Origin: a virus
Virus record (IMG/VR): IMGVR_UViG_3300017917_003742
Location: 1 to 64,000 of that record
Strand: one strand, 5' to 3'
DNA: 64,000 nt
Below, in pieces: positions 7,083 to 14,807 of this stretch. Position numbers and translations under genes: made by a program. Position 1 is the stretch's first letter, and every line of letters begins with the position of its first letter. The notes beneath the pieces were generated by a model that saw only the letters and a list, made by a program, of their open reading frames with translations, did no database searches and was not told the DNA's origin.

Positions 7083-8378
7083 TTAATCAAAATAGAAATA
7101 TTTGACGCTGGTAACACCTTCCTTATCGTTTACAACGAGAGCGGTTTGACGCTGACGAGAATTATAACCAGAGTTGTCTGCATGTCGGCATCCGCCTACA
7201 AGAGTTGGGAACATAAATCCTTCAACATTTGTAAGCTCATAGCTTTCGCTGTGATGTTGGTCTGCACTCAAGTAATATTTTCTTTCCACTCCTATCATTT
7301 GTTCAGGCTTTGCCATGAAAAGATTGTTGATGTAATTTTCTCTCTGTTTACCCGGTGCTGGAAGGCGATCTTTTGCAACAGATGAGTAACCGTGTTCCAT
7401 AAGGAAAAGACTGTTACCAACATTAAAAGTGATGAAACGTTTGTTTGTAATGTCAAACTTGATTCGTTTATCGCCTTTGAAATAAAGTGAAAGCATTCTT
7501 GCTAAAACATAATCACCTAATGCTGAATGGTTTCCGCTACATGCTACAACAGAAACACTGTTTGTTGAGCTTAAAATTGTTTTAACAAAATTTACAAGAG
7601 AATCAAATGCAACCTCAAGTTGTTCTTCGGCAATTGGATGCGCCTCAAGCTTTGTTCCTTTGTCGGTAAATCCTGTTAAGGTGTGAGACATGTCGCCAAG
7701 AAGAAGTAGTTTAACCTCTTTGTAACAACCCCTGCGAATTTCGGCTGCTGCTTTTCGGCCATAATCTGCAACAGTGTCTTTGGTCTTTTCAATGTTCCAT
7801 TCTTTCTGATTGTAAAGATAACGCTCATGTGCTACAAGACCATAATGCCAGTCACTAAGACCAAGAAGAAGAGTGTCCTTGCAGTCGCGTGGAGTTTGAA
7901 CTGGACGAGGCGGAACATAAGGAGGAGGTGTCCATTTTTGAAGAATCTGCTCAAACGGATCAATTTGAAGAGTCTTCATTGCACGCCATTTTTCAGCATC
8001 CTCTTGAGTTTCTTTCCAGTCACGTTTTTCAAACTTTTGAAGAATGTTAAATTTCTTAGAAGAAATTGCATCGTCAACAAGAGCTTCTTCGCTTGAGTTA
8101 CTAATAGTCTCTTCTGTGAATGGAAGAGTGTCATGTGTAATATTCATTACTTTAAGAACATGACGAATAACGTCTACTGGAATGCTCAATTTAAGTGCAA
8201 TCTCGTTTGCAGTCAAACCTCCAGCAATGCTGCTGTAAAGCTTAACAATCAAGTCAATCGAAGTTTTTGTAAAAACGAGATTTTGTCCGAATTTCTTTTC
8301 CGTGTGGAAAACGTATTTTTGAGTTGACGAATTATAAGTGTAATGCTTGTTCGTCTTGAGAGAGTTTTCTTTACTCAT
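7083..8378 (-). CDS. Calcineurin-like metallophosphoesterase with N-terminal HTH
   Basis: A 431-residue protein. The C-terminal two thirds hold a binuclear metallophosphoesterase site in the right order: D-W-H (LSDWHYG), GDMSH, GNH (ACSGNHS) and a late His-rich segment (SADQHHS). Residues about 30-70 look like a helix-turn-helix (LTANEIALKLSIPVDVIRHV), so the enzyme may be directed to nucleic acid. It is distinct from the gp47 nuclease elsewhere in the window. It is a single-gene transcription unit with its own promoter and terminator. The substrate is unknown; DNA or a nucleotide is most likely. Confidence 0.8.
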   Translation of the reverse strand: MSKENSLKTNKHYTYNSSTQKYVFHTEKKFGQNLVFTKTSIDLIVKLYSSIAGGLTANEIALKLSIPVDVIRHVLKVMNITHDTLPFTEETISNSSEEALVDDAISSKKFNILQKFEKRDWKETQEDAEKWRAMKTLQIDPFEQILQKWTPPPYVPPRPVQTPRDCKDTLLLGLSDWHYGLVAHERYLYNQKEWNIEKTKDTVADYGRKAAAEIRRGCYKEVKLLLLGDMSHTLTGFTDKGTKLEAHPIAEEQLEVAFDSLVNFVKTILSSTNSVSVVACSGNHSALGDYVLARMLSLYFKGDKRIKFDITNKRFITFNVGNSLFLMEHGYSSVAKDRLPAPGKQRENYINNLFMAKPEQMIGVERKYYLSADQHHSESYELTNVEGFMFPTLVGGCRHADNSGYNSRQRQTALVVNDKEGVTSVKYFYFD

Positions 8379-8393
8379 AAGGCAATAATACTT

Positions 8394-8422
8394 AGTTTAC
8401 ACCGGAACTTTCCGGTTGTCAA
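8394..8422 (-). promoter_or_regulatory. Promoter with a palindrome filling its spacer
   Basis: Minus-strand TTGACA (8422-8417), a 17-nt spacer and TAAACT (8399-8394). The spacer holds the inverted repeat ACCGGAA-ct-TTCCGGT (8401-8416), a possible operator. It could also be a weak hairpin ending the upstream 216-residue gene, but there is no T-tract. Confidence 0.5.
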
Positions 8423-8423
8423 A

Positions 8424-9074
8424 CTAAATCGTTGCCGGACCTTTTGCCTGATCTAAGTTAGGAAGTAATCCTCTTGTATCACCGCTAAAGTGTTGATTGA
8501 GTAGGCGAAAAACTTCTTTGATAGTTTTCTCATTTACATCACCAATATTAATGTTGAAATTAGGGGTTCCGTGAAGAAGACAGTTAAGAATAATACGTGT
8601 CCAATAAACACGCTTACCATTATCTAATTTTTGTTCTTCTGGTAATTCCTTATTAAAATCTATGATTTTTTGAATGATGTTCTTTCCTTTAAATTCAGGG
8701 TCTTCTGTCCATTTGGATGAAACACCTTCATACTTGTCCATGGTCCATTCGATAAATCCTAATACAGGAAGAATATCTTTTGTTCTTTCAAAGTAATCAG
8801 AAATCATTTCAAAAGGAATTTCCTTTCCTTTAATCTTTAATTTTAATTTATGAACATCTTTGGAACTTGGGTTGAAATAAATTGCACGAATAGCAAGCTT
8901 GGCAAGCTCAAGTTCTTCTGGAAATCCCTCCTCTTCTTGGGGCATGATTTCGTTTTCTAAACCTTGTTCTTCGGGCGGAACATCACCTTCCGCACCTTCT
9001 GGTGGTGGAGGAGCGTCTGCCTCTTCTTGTTCAAAGAGGATGCGATGAATGTAACTTTCAAATTCTGATTTCAT
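8424..9074 (-). CDS. Putative internal virion protein with a capsid-targeting-like N terminus
   Basis: A 216-residue protein. The N terminus MKSEFESYIHRILFEQ fits the T4 capsid-targeting pattern with an L-F-E cleavage site at residues 13-15. It is followed by a proline- and glutamate-rich linker (about residues 16-55) and a predicted helical domain. I do not recognise the domain. The gene begins 1 bp after the stop of the 924-residue gene, so both are probably expressed together late. The targeting role is inferred from the motif; the gene is secure because the frame is intact and the neighbours abut it. Confidence 0.65.
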   Translation of the reverse strand: MKSEFESYIHRILFEQEEADAPPPPEGAEGDVPPEEQGLENEIMPQEEEGFPEELELAKLAIRAIYFNPSSKDVHKLKLKIKGKEIPFEMISDYFERTKDILPVLGFIEWTMDKYEGVSSKWTEDPEFKGKNIIQKIIDFNKELPEEQKLDNGKRVYWTRIILNCLLHGTPNFNINIGDVNEKTIKEVFRLLNQHFSGDTRGLLPNLDQAKGPATI

Positions 9075-9075
9075 A

Positions 9076-11850
9076 TTAGGGAGTGTTGAGAGGTTTGTAT
9101 TGAAGAATATAATCGTTGTATGCTTTATTAAAGGCTTGGTTATTCTTTAATGTATTTTGAAGAGCTACCTTATTTCTATAATTAGGGTCTGCTAAAGAAC
9201 TAGAAATGTGTTGGAAAACTTGAGTGCTTGTGTCAGGGTCTTGTAATAAGTTATTAAAATCTGTACCTCTGCCAAGAACAAGTGCATCCATTTCATCAGG
9301 ACTTCTTTGTTGAGTGGATGTTTGGTTCTGACCCAAAGACTTGTTTGTTCCTGTGGTCATTGGCTGATTCACTTTTGTAGAAGGATTGGAGCTAACAGAA
9401 GGTGGAGGATTTGAACCTGTGGTGCTGCTTTGTGGCTGATTGGAATCTCCGCTCTGATTAGCGATTCCGCCCTTTGCCATGTTCAACTCTTTTAAAACTT
9501 TAAAAACGTATCCGTCAAAATTATTCATATCTCTACTTACTCCTGAAAAATCGAATTGCAGTTGATCACCACCTGAATTTATTTTTTTATAAGATTTATA
9601 ATCTCTAAGTTTTTGTTCCAATTCTTTAAATCCTAATAACTCTTCCGTAATATCAGATTCATCTTCGTCTTCGTTTGATGCATCTCTAATGCTTTCTAAT
9701 ATTCGGTAAACATACATTCCGATATTTTTGTCACCAAGAGTATTAATGTTGTCAACAGATTGATCGAAGCCTATATTTATTTCTGCTACAAGAGGTTCTT
9801 CGTAATTATGAGAATATGCTATTTTTGGTTTATTATCTAATTGCTCTTTTAATGGTTCATCAGGATTTACTATATATGCATACCGTAAATTATTTAAAGG
9901 TTTATCTAAAAACTTATCATTAAAATATATAGTTGTTTTAAAATCAAATGCTTTTAAAACATCATTTTTAACATCGTCTCCAATAGACGATAATCTTTTT
10001 TGAAAAGTCTCATCTGTTTCAGTTGAGCTTTGTTTATATATCAAACTATTAAAAACGAAATTTTTAAATTTTTCATAAAAATGGTTTGAAACAATATTAT
10101 ATAAATTTTTCAATTTAACAAATTCCATTGCTGAAACCTCAATAGCAGGATGTATAGAATCAGATAATTTTTGAGGTCTTATGATATTTCTATCATTTAT
10201 ATCTAATTTTATATTTTGATTTTCTAAAACAACGGAAAATTCATAATTATTAGAAAAATCGTTTAATAATTCATACATTTCACCATCTCCTAACTGTTCA
10301 TCAGGAACTCCTGCAAATTTTAATATTGCAGCATTAATTAATGCATCGCAGTATAGTGGAACTTCTGAACCCCTTCTAAAATCCTCTTCTGTAACTTTAC
10401 GAATAGCATCAACTATAACCTCTTGAGCAGCATCATAATAACCGTCATAATCAAAACTTGCATCATATTCACCATAATATTCGCCATAGTCATAAATAGA
10501 AGGCATTTCTACTTGTATAGCAAGATGAATATCAGAATTATCCAATTTCCAACCGTTTATTCCTTCGTTTCTCAATTTATCCATATTTTCAGGACCAATC
10601 TGTTTAATAATAGAATTTGAAATAAAATATCGAATTTTTGCTACAGTATATGCGTTATCAATGGATATATTAACATTTGTTTCTTTGTATCTGTCTTCAA
10701 AAATAGGTGCAATTATTTTAGAATCTTCATTACTGTTTAATTCGTCACGAACCTGTTCCCAAAAGTTCGCTTCATAAACATCACCTTCTTCATCACGGTA
10801 TTCCTCTTCTGTAGAGGAATCGTGACGATAACGAACATCTTTACCCCATATATTTTTAATTTCGTTACTAATTGAGTGATTGACATCTTCATATGATCCA
10901 CCAACTAATCTTAGTGTATCATCAAAATTAAAATCTGAAACATCTTGTTTTTTAGCCCAATCTACAACTTGTTTTCTAAAATCACTTGATAAACGAATGT
11001 TTCCATAAATCTTGGTTGTTGGAACAGCAAGTTCGTGACCTTGGGCGTCGAACACACGACGTATACGCATTCGTGCAATTGGTCTTGCACCACGTATACT
11101 TCTGCTAGAATCAGAGAAAATCTCATCTCTTTGTAAAGCATCATCGCTTAAAAGATTATTATTTAACGCATCATCTTCTTTTAATAAATAAATTACACCT
11201 GCATTAAGCATGGAATCTGCTAATGCACAATAAAAAAAGTCTCCTCCTTCGGAATGACACGACGTTGTATCAAAATCTGACATTCTTAAAACATCAATGG
11301 GTGCTCTTGAATATACGATAAAATAATCAGAAAGCATTGACGCTTGAACTTGTTTTTCAAGATTTGTTGTTTTTAACAAACGGTCAATTTTAACAATATT
11401 TTCTTTGTCGAACTTTAATTGATCTTGTAAAGCTTCAATTGTCCATCCGGTTTTTTCCATTCTACTATCAAACTCCTGTTTATCAGAAATTTGTAAAGAT
11501 AATACAGATTCTATTGTTTCAACGTGCTTTTCTAATCTTTGTTTTTCATTTGTTAAAGCTTTACCAATTCTTATTTTGTTTTTTGGTTGAGAAGGTTTGT
11601 AAACGATCCAATTATCAAAATCAATAACATATTTGTATTCTAATAAACTTTTTAAATCCTGAACTATAGGAGAATCTTTTGCACCTGTTTTTAATCGGTC
11701 GATTATTCGTAGCTTGTCACCAAAAATAGAATTGAATGGTAGTTCGTTATTTTTTATTTTATCTTTTAAACCTCCTGGAAGTTTATCCACATACTGTTGA
11801 GATACTTCTTCAATAACTTTTTTTCCATTTATAAAACTTTTAAAATTCAT
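9076..11850 (-). CDS. Large putative internal/virion protein, 924 aa
   Basis: Not assigned to a family. The N terminus (MNFKSFINGKKVIEEV) has the same capsid-targeting look as three other genes nearby, with an I-E-E cleavage site at residues 13-15. The middle contains TTSCHSEGGDFFYCALADS followed by an R-rich, beta-strand-like segment (ARPIARMRIRRVF), an arrangement that recurs in other large phage proteins of unknown function. The last 150 residues are low-complexity (Q/S/N/P-rich) and end in a helical tail. A late-like box, GGTAAGTA, lies 5 nt upstream of the ATG. Together these suggest a packaged or structural protein. Confidence 0.65.
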   Translation of the reverse strand: MNFKSFINGKKVIEEVSQQYVDKLPGGLKDKIKNNELPFNSIFGDKLRIIDRLKTGAKDSPIVQDLKSLLEYKYVIDFDNWIVYKPSQPKNKIRIGKALTNEKQRLEKHVETIESVLSLQISDKQEFDSRMEKTGWTIEALQDQLKFDKENIVKIDRLLKTTNLEKQVQASMLSDYFIVYSRAPIDVLRMSDFDTTSCHSEGGDFFYCALADSMLNAGVIYLLKEDDALNNNLLSDDALQRDEIFSDSSRSIRGARPIARMRIRRVFDAQGHELAVPTTKIYGNIRLSSDFRKQVVDWAKKQDVSDFNFDDTLRLVGGSYEDVNHSISNEIKNIWGKDVRYRHDSSTEEEYRDEEGDVYEANFWEQVRDELNSNEDSKIIAPIFEDRYKETNVNISIDNAYTVAKIRYFISNSIIKQIGPENMDKLRNEGINGWKLDNSDIHLAIQVEMPSIYDYGEYYGEYDASFDYDGYYDAAQEVIVDAIRKVTEEDFRRGSEVPLYCDALINAAILKFAGVPDEQLGDGEMYELLNDFSNNYEFSVVLENQNIKLDINDRNIIRPQKLSDSIHPAIEVSAMEFVKLKNLYNIVSNHFYEKFKNFVFNSLIYKQSSTETDETFQKRLSSIGDDVKNDVLKAFDFKTTIYFNDKFLDKPLNNLRYAYIVNPDEPLKEQLDNKPKIAYSHNYEEPLVAEINIGFDQSVDNINTLGDKNIGMYVYRILESIRDASNEDEDESDITEELLGFKELEQKLRDYKSYKKINSGGDQLQFDFSGVSRDMNNFDGYVFKVLKELNMAKGGIANQSGDSNQPQSSTTGSNPPPSVSSNPSTKVNQPMTTGTNKSLGQNQTSTQQRSPDEMDALVLGRGTDFNNLLQDPDTSTQVFQHISSSLADPNYRNKVALQNTLKNNQAFNKAYNDYILQYKPLNTP

Positions 11851-11871
11851 AAAATTACTTACCTTTTACTC

Positions 11872-11900
11872 TTGACTTCATCAATGTGGCAGACTAAAGT
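11872..11900 (+). promoter_or_regulatory. Sigma70-like promoter upstream of a candidate small RNA
   Basis: TTGACT, a 17-nt spacer and TAAAGT on the plus strand. Transcription would begin about 11906-11908, the first base of the outer stem of the RNA candidate. No open reading frame follows for about 300 bp. Confidence 0.55.
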
Positions 11901-11905
11901 AGTAG

Positions 11906-12013
11906 TGTCTCAGTTTAAATACAAAAACGCTGCATTCCTCTAGGGGGCGATGCAGGGCAGGATGAAGAATCTTATTCGGTTTTATTAGTTCCGATGTGAG
12001 ACAAAGATTTTTT
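11906..12013 (+). ncRNA. Candidate structured small RNA (three-way junction)
   Basis: A closing stem TGTCTCA (11906-11912) pairs perfectly with TGAGACA (11997-12003). It encloses two smaller stems: CTGCAT/ATGCAG (11930-11935 with 11950-11955) and TCGG/CCGA (11976-11979 with 11991-11994). A six-T run follows at 12008-12013, as in a terminated transcript. A promoter ends exactly where the closing stem begins. It is not a tRNA: loop sizes and the T-arm do not fit. The individual inner stems are short, so the fold is a hypothesis; the coincidence of promoter, closing stem and T-tract is the main support. Confidence 0.4.
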
Positions 12014-12030
12014 AAGACATAACTCGGCTC

Positions 12031-12052
12031 CAAAAACTACGGAATAGATTAT
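12031..12052. repeat. 22-bp direct repeat, copy 1
   Basis: CAAAAACTAC, two variable bases, then AATAGATTAT. It matches copy 2 at 12134-12155 in 20 of 22 positions, 103 bp apart. The AT-rich 3' half could serve as a -10 region, so these may be phage-specific promoter elements or protein-binding sites. Confidence 0.6.
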
Positions 12053-12055
12053 GTT

Positions 12056-12111
12056 CTGTCAAACAGTCTTCTCTCAAAATTATTCGTTGGGGGTAGGGGG
12101 CTGTTTGACAG
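12056..12111. repeat. 11-bp perfect inverted repeat with a G-rich loop
   Basis: CTGTCAAACAG (12056-12066) and CTGTTTGACAG (12101-12111) are perfect complements separated by 34 nt. The loop includes a G-run (ggggg-ta-ggggg, 12089-12100). It starts 3 bp after repeat copy 1, so a transcript initiated at that repeat would begin with this stem. It may be a second small RNA, an operator or part of a replication origin. Confidence 0.5.
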
Positions 12112-12133
12112 GATTAAGAACAAAAACTCTCAC

Positions 12134-12155
12134 CAAAAACTACATAATAGATTAT
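12134..12155. repeat. 22-bp direct repeat, copy 2
   Basis: CAAAAACTACATAATAGATTAT, the partner of the copy at 12031-12052. It lies about 50 bp upstream of the NADAR gene, with only very AT-rich sequence in between, and may contribute to its promoter. Confidence 0.6.
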
Positions 12156-12202
12156 AAAACCTTTTATAAAAATTATAATATTTTTTGGCCTTTTTTAAAA
12201 TT

Positions 12203-12667
12203 ATGAGCAAAGAATTTATTAAGAACTGGTTTAGCAACATGCTTCCTTTTGATAGTCCACTAGTGGTTGACGGAATTTCATACCCCGCTGTGGAAAATTA
12301 TTATCAAGCAATGAAATTGCACGAAAATGATTTCGAGGGCAGAAAACTACTAGCATCGGTTTCTCCAAGAAAAAGCAAAACTCTGGTAAGAGAAATGAAG
12401 CAAAGAGAGCTTTCTGTTTCTGAAAAAATAAAATTTATGCGTTTTGCAATAGAGCATAAATACTCTAACAACACAAGCTGGGGTAAAAAATTATTAGAAA
12501 CTGGCGATGAACAGATTATTGAATACAACAATTGGGGTGACGTTTTTTGGGGATTTGATGTTGAAAAGGGTGAGGGAAAAAATCTTCTTGGTTTATTGTT
12601 AATGGCTCGTCGTTCAGAACTAAACTTGGAAAATCTTTTAAATGAAAGTTGTAAACTTAAAAACTGA
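12203..12667 (+). CDS. NADAR-domain ADP-ribose N-glycosidase-like protein (YbiA-type)
   Basis: A 154-residue protein from the ATG at 12203; a TTG 18 bp upstream is in frame but unlikely. The whole length fits NADAR: WFSNM near residue 9, an E-N-Y-Y-Q helix at 31-35, the SPRKSK segment, WGKKLLETGDEQIIEYNNWGD (93-113, read in two parts), WGFD and G-x-N-LLGLLLM. NADAR proteins remove ADP-ribose from modified guanine in DNA and act on related N-glycosidic ADP-ribose compounds. In a phage, an attractive role is reversing DarT-type DNA ADP-ribosylation by the host. It overlaps the DUF4326 gene by 26 bp. Confidence 0.88.
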   Translation: MSKEFIKNWFSNMLPFDSPLVVDGISYPAVENYYQAMKLHENDFEGRKLLASVSPRKSKTLVREMKQRELSVSEKIKFMRFAIEHKYSNNTSWGKKLLETGDEQIIEYNNWGDVFWGFDVEKGEGKNLLGLLLMARRSELNLENLLNESCKLKN

Positions 12668-12938
12668 ACCATATGACCTTTATATAGGTCGAGAAAATAT
12701 CACTTACAATCTTGAGGAGAGTAAGTGGAAAAATCCTTTTTCATTAGAATTTTATAATCGAGAAGAAGCAGTATCTTTATACGAAACTTACGTACGGCAA
12801 AGTGAATTATACAATCAACTTGATGAGTTAGAAGGTAAAACTCTTGGCTGCTGGTGCGCTCCAAAACTTTGTCATGGAGACATTTTAATAAAACTTTATA
12901 ATGAAAAAAGGTTGAATTCTTTATTAGATTTCAGTTAA
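12642..12938 (+). CDS. DUF4326 family protein
   Basis: A 98-residue protein matching the compact DUF4326 pattern: VVNLKTEPYDLYIGR at the N terminus, SKWKNPF, a helix with R-EEA-SLYETYV, and the C-terminal LGCWCAPKLCHGDIL. The cysteines and histidine in CWC...CHGD could bind a metal. The biochemical function of the family is not established as far as I know. Its start lies inside the NADAR gene, so the two are translationally coupled and may act on the same nucleotide or ADP-ribose chemistry (inference). Confidence 0.8.
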   Translation: MKVVNLKTEPYDLYIGRENITYNLEESKWKNPFSLEFYNREEAVSLYETYVRQSELYNQLDELEGKTLGCWCAPKLCHGDILIKLYNEKRLNSLLDFS

Positions 12939-12945
12939 TACTGTT

Positions 12946-13842
12946 ATGGTATTACTGCTTGGTAAAAACGGATACGTTTCAAAACGTTTTATTGATTTTT
13001 TCGAATTTAAAAATATAAAATATAAAAGTCTTTCTTTAAAAGACACAAACCTTTCGCCTTCTTACGTTTTAGAATCGGTTATAGACGAAATAAAACCTCG
13101 TTTTGTTATAAATGCAATGGGTTACACAGGAGTTCCAAACGTGGACGCTTGTGAAGACAGTAAAAAAGAGTGTCTTTTTGCTAACGTAATTCTTGCCGAA
13201 GGTGTAGCGGATATGTGTCGTAAGAAAAACCTTCCTCTTGGCTTTGTTAGCAGTGGTTGTATTTACAACGAAGATGAAGTTGAATGGTGGAGAACTTATA
13301 AAGAAAAGGATTGGCCTAATTTTTCATTCTACAACACGAAAAGCGATTGCTCATGGTATAGTGGAACAAAAGCTCTTGGAGAAAGTCTTGTAAGAAAAAG
13401 CTGGGACCGAACCAGAATATTCAGATTAAGAATGCCATTTAATCATTTGGACGGTCCTAAAAACTATCTCTCCAAAATATTCACTTATGACAAAGTGTTG
13501 AGTCTTGAAAATTCTCTTACAAATCTTGATGAGTTTGTTCGTGCAGTTTATCAAGGAATGAATGCGGAAACTCCCTATGGAACATATAACATTGTTAATC
13601 ATGGAGGAATAAGTGCAAAAAGAATTCACACTCTTGCCAAAGCATACAATCTTGGAAAAGAGAGTTATGAATACTTCGAAAGTTTAGAAGAGTTTAACAA
13701 AGTTGTAAGAACACCTAGAAGCAATTGTGTTTTAGATACTAGTAAAATTAAAACTGAGGGCATTTACATGCTTCCAGTTGAGGAGAGTTTAATTAGATGT
13801 TTTGAATCATGGAATCAACCCGAAAGAAAAATATTCTGGTAA
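12946..13842 (+). CDS. RmlD-like NAD(P)-dependent sugar reductase/epimerase
   Basis: A 298-residue extended short-chain dehydrogenase. The N-terminal LLLGKNGYVSKRF is the dinucleotide-binding turn, FVINAMGYTGVPNVD the cofactor strand, SSGCIY the catalytic Ser region and Y-S-G-T-K (YSGTKALGE) the catalytic Tyr/Lys. This is closest to dTDP-4-dehydrorhamnose reductases, which complete a 6-deoxysugar. It overlaps the rmlB-like gene by 34 bp and probably works with it. The exact sugar made is uncertain because no RmlC-type epimerase is visible. Confidence 0.75.
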   Translation: MVLLLGKNGYVSKRFIDFFEFKNIKYKSLSLKDTNLSPSYVLESVIDEIKPRFVINAMGYTGVPNVDACEDSKKECLFANVILAEGVADMCRKKNLPLGFVSSGCIYNEDEVEWWRTYKEKDWPNFSFYNTKSDCSWYSGTKALGESLVRKSWDRTRIFRLRMPFNHLDGPKNYLSKIFTYDKVLSLENSLTNLDEFVRAVYQGMNAETPYGTYNIVNHGGISAKRIHTLAKAYNLGKESYEYFESLEEFNKVVRTPRSNCVLDTSKIKTEGIYMLPVEESLIRCFESWNQPERKIFW

Positions 13843-14807
13843 CAGGTGGACTTGGCTTTATTGGCTGGAACTTTATTAATAAAGTATTAGGTGAAAATTT
13901 AATTGAGTGTGATGTTTTAGTAAACATTGACAGTGGTGAGTATTCTGCCATTAACAATATACCGCTTGAAACTCCAAAGTATAAGTTTTACAAAGGAAAA
14001 ATGGGTGAATTGAGTGAATCTGTTTTGGAAAACTACAATATAGATACTGTGGTAAATTTTGCTGCAAGCACACACGTTGACAACTCCATCAAAAGCGTAA
14101 AAGCATTTGTGGAAAACAATGTTTTAGAAATGAGCATTCTCATGGAAAACTGCCGAAACTTTTGGAAAAAGAAAAACATAGACGGCTTGTTTGTTCAAAT
14201 TAGCACAGACGAAGTTTTTGGTAGTGTAGAAGATCAAGGAGGAATATCATTCAACGAATACACTCTTCATCATCCAAACAATCCTTATAGTGCAACAAAA
14301 AGTGCAGCAGAAGTTTTACTTCGCTCTTTTATGCACACTTACAACTTTCCAGCAATTATTACAAACTGTGGAAATAATTATGGACCGGGACAGCATGAGG
14401 AAAAACTAATTCCTAAAATTATAAAGTGTTGCTTAGAAAAGAAAAGCATTCCAATTTACGGAAACGGAATGCAAAAACGCGACTGGATTTATGTGGACGA
14501 TCACTGTGAAGGAATTGCTCGCGCAATTCATCTTGGACGAAAAGGAGATTCTTATCTTTTTGGAACAACTAAAAATGTTACAAACTTGGAACTTACTAAA
14601 ATTATTTGCCGAATTTTAGACAAAAAATTAAACAGCATTTCTCCACTTGAATCTCTTATACATTTTGTTGAAGATCGTTTGGGTCATGATGTAACATACA
14701 CTGTGGATTATGCCCGCTCACTTCAAATGTTGGGATGGGAACCAAAAACAGATTTAAGTGAAGGACTTGAAAAAACTGTTGACTGGTATTTAAATAAAAT
14801 ACAATGA
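13809..14807 (+). CDS. rmlB: dTDP-glucose 4,6-dehydratase
   Basis: A 332-residue protein, normal length for RmlB. ILVTGGLGFIGWNFI is the NAD-binding motif, STDEVFGSV carries the T-D-E catalytic triad part, and YSATKSAAEVLLRSF the catalytic Y-x-x-x-K. RDWIYVDDHCEGI is typical of this enzyme. It converts dTDP-glucose to dTDP-4-keto-6-deoxyglucose. It sits between the RmlD-like reductase and RmlA, with overlaps of 34 bp and 4 bp, so the three form one operon for nucleotide-sugar synthesis. Confidence 0.9.
   Translation: MESTRKKNILVTGGLGFIGWNFINKVLGENLIECDVLVNIDSGEYSAINNIPLETPKYKFYKGKMGELSESVLENYNIDTVVNFAASTHVDNSIKSVKAFVENNVLEMSILMENCRNFWKKKNIDGLFVQISTDEVFGSVEDQGGISFNEYTLHHPNNPYSATKSAAEVLLRSFMHTYNFPAIITNCGNNYGPGQHEEKLIPKIIKCCLEKKSIPIYGNGMQKRDWIYVDDHCEGIARAIHLGRKGDSYLFGTTKNVTNLELTKIICRILDKKLNSISPLESLIHFVEDRLGHDVTYTVDYARSLQMLGWEPKTDLSEGLEKTVDWYLNKIQ

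Noticed and set aside
11906-12003. A tRNA at the structured non-coding region
   Set aside because: The 7-bp outer stem is suggestive, but no T-arm with GTTC, no anticodon arm of correct spacing and no fitting D-arm could be placed on either strand.
12056-12111. The 11-bp inverted repeat as a transcription terminator
   Set aside because: The loop is 34 nt and there is no T-tract on either side, so it is listed as a repeat of unknown function.
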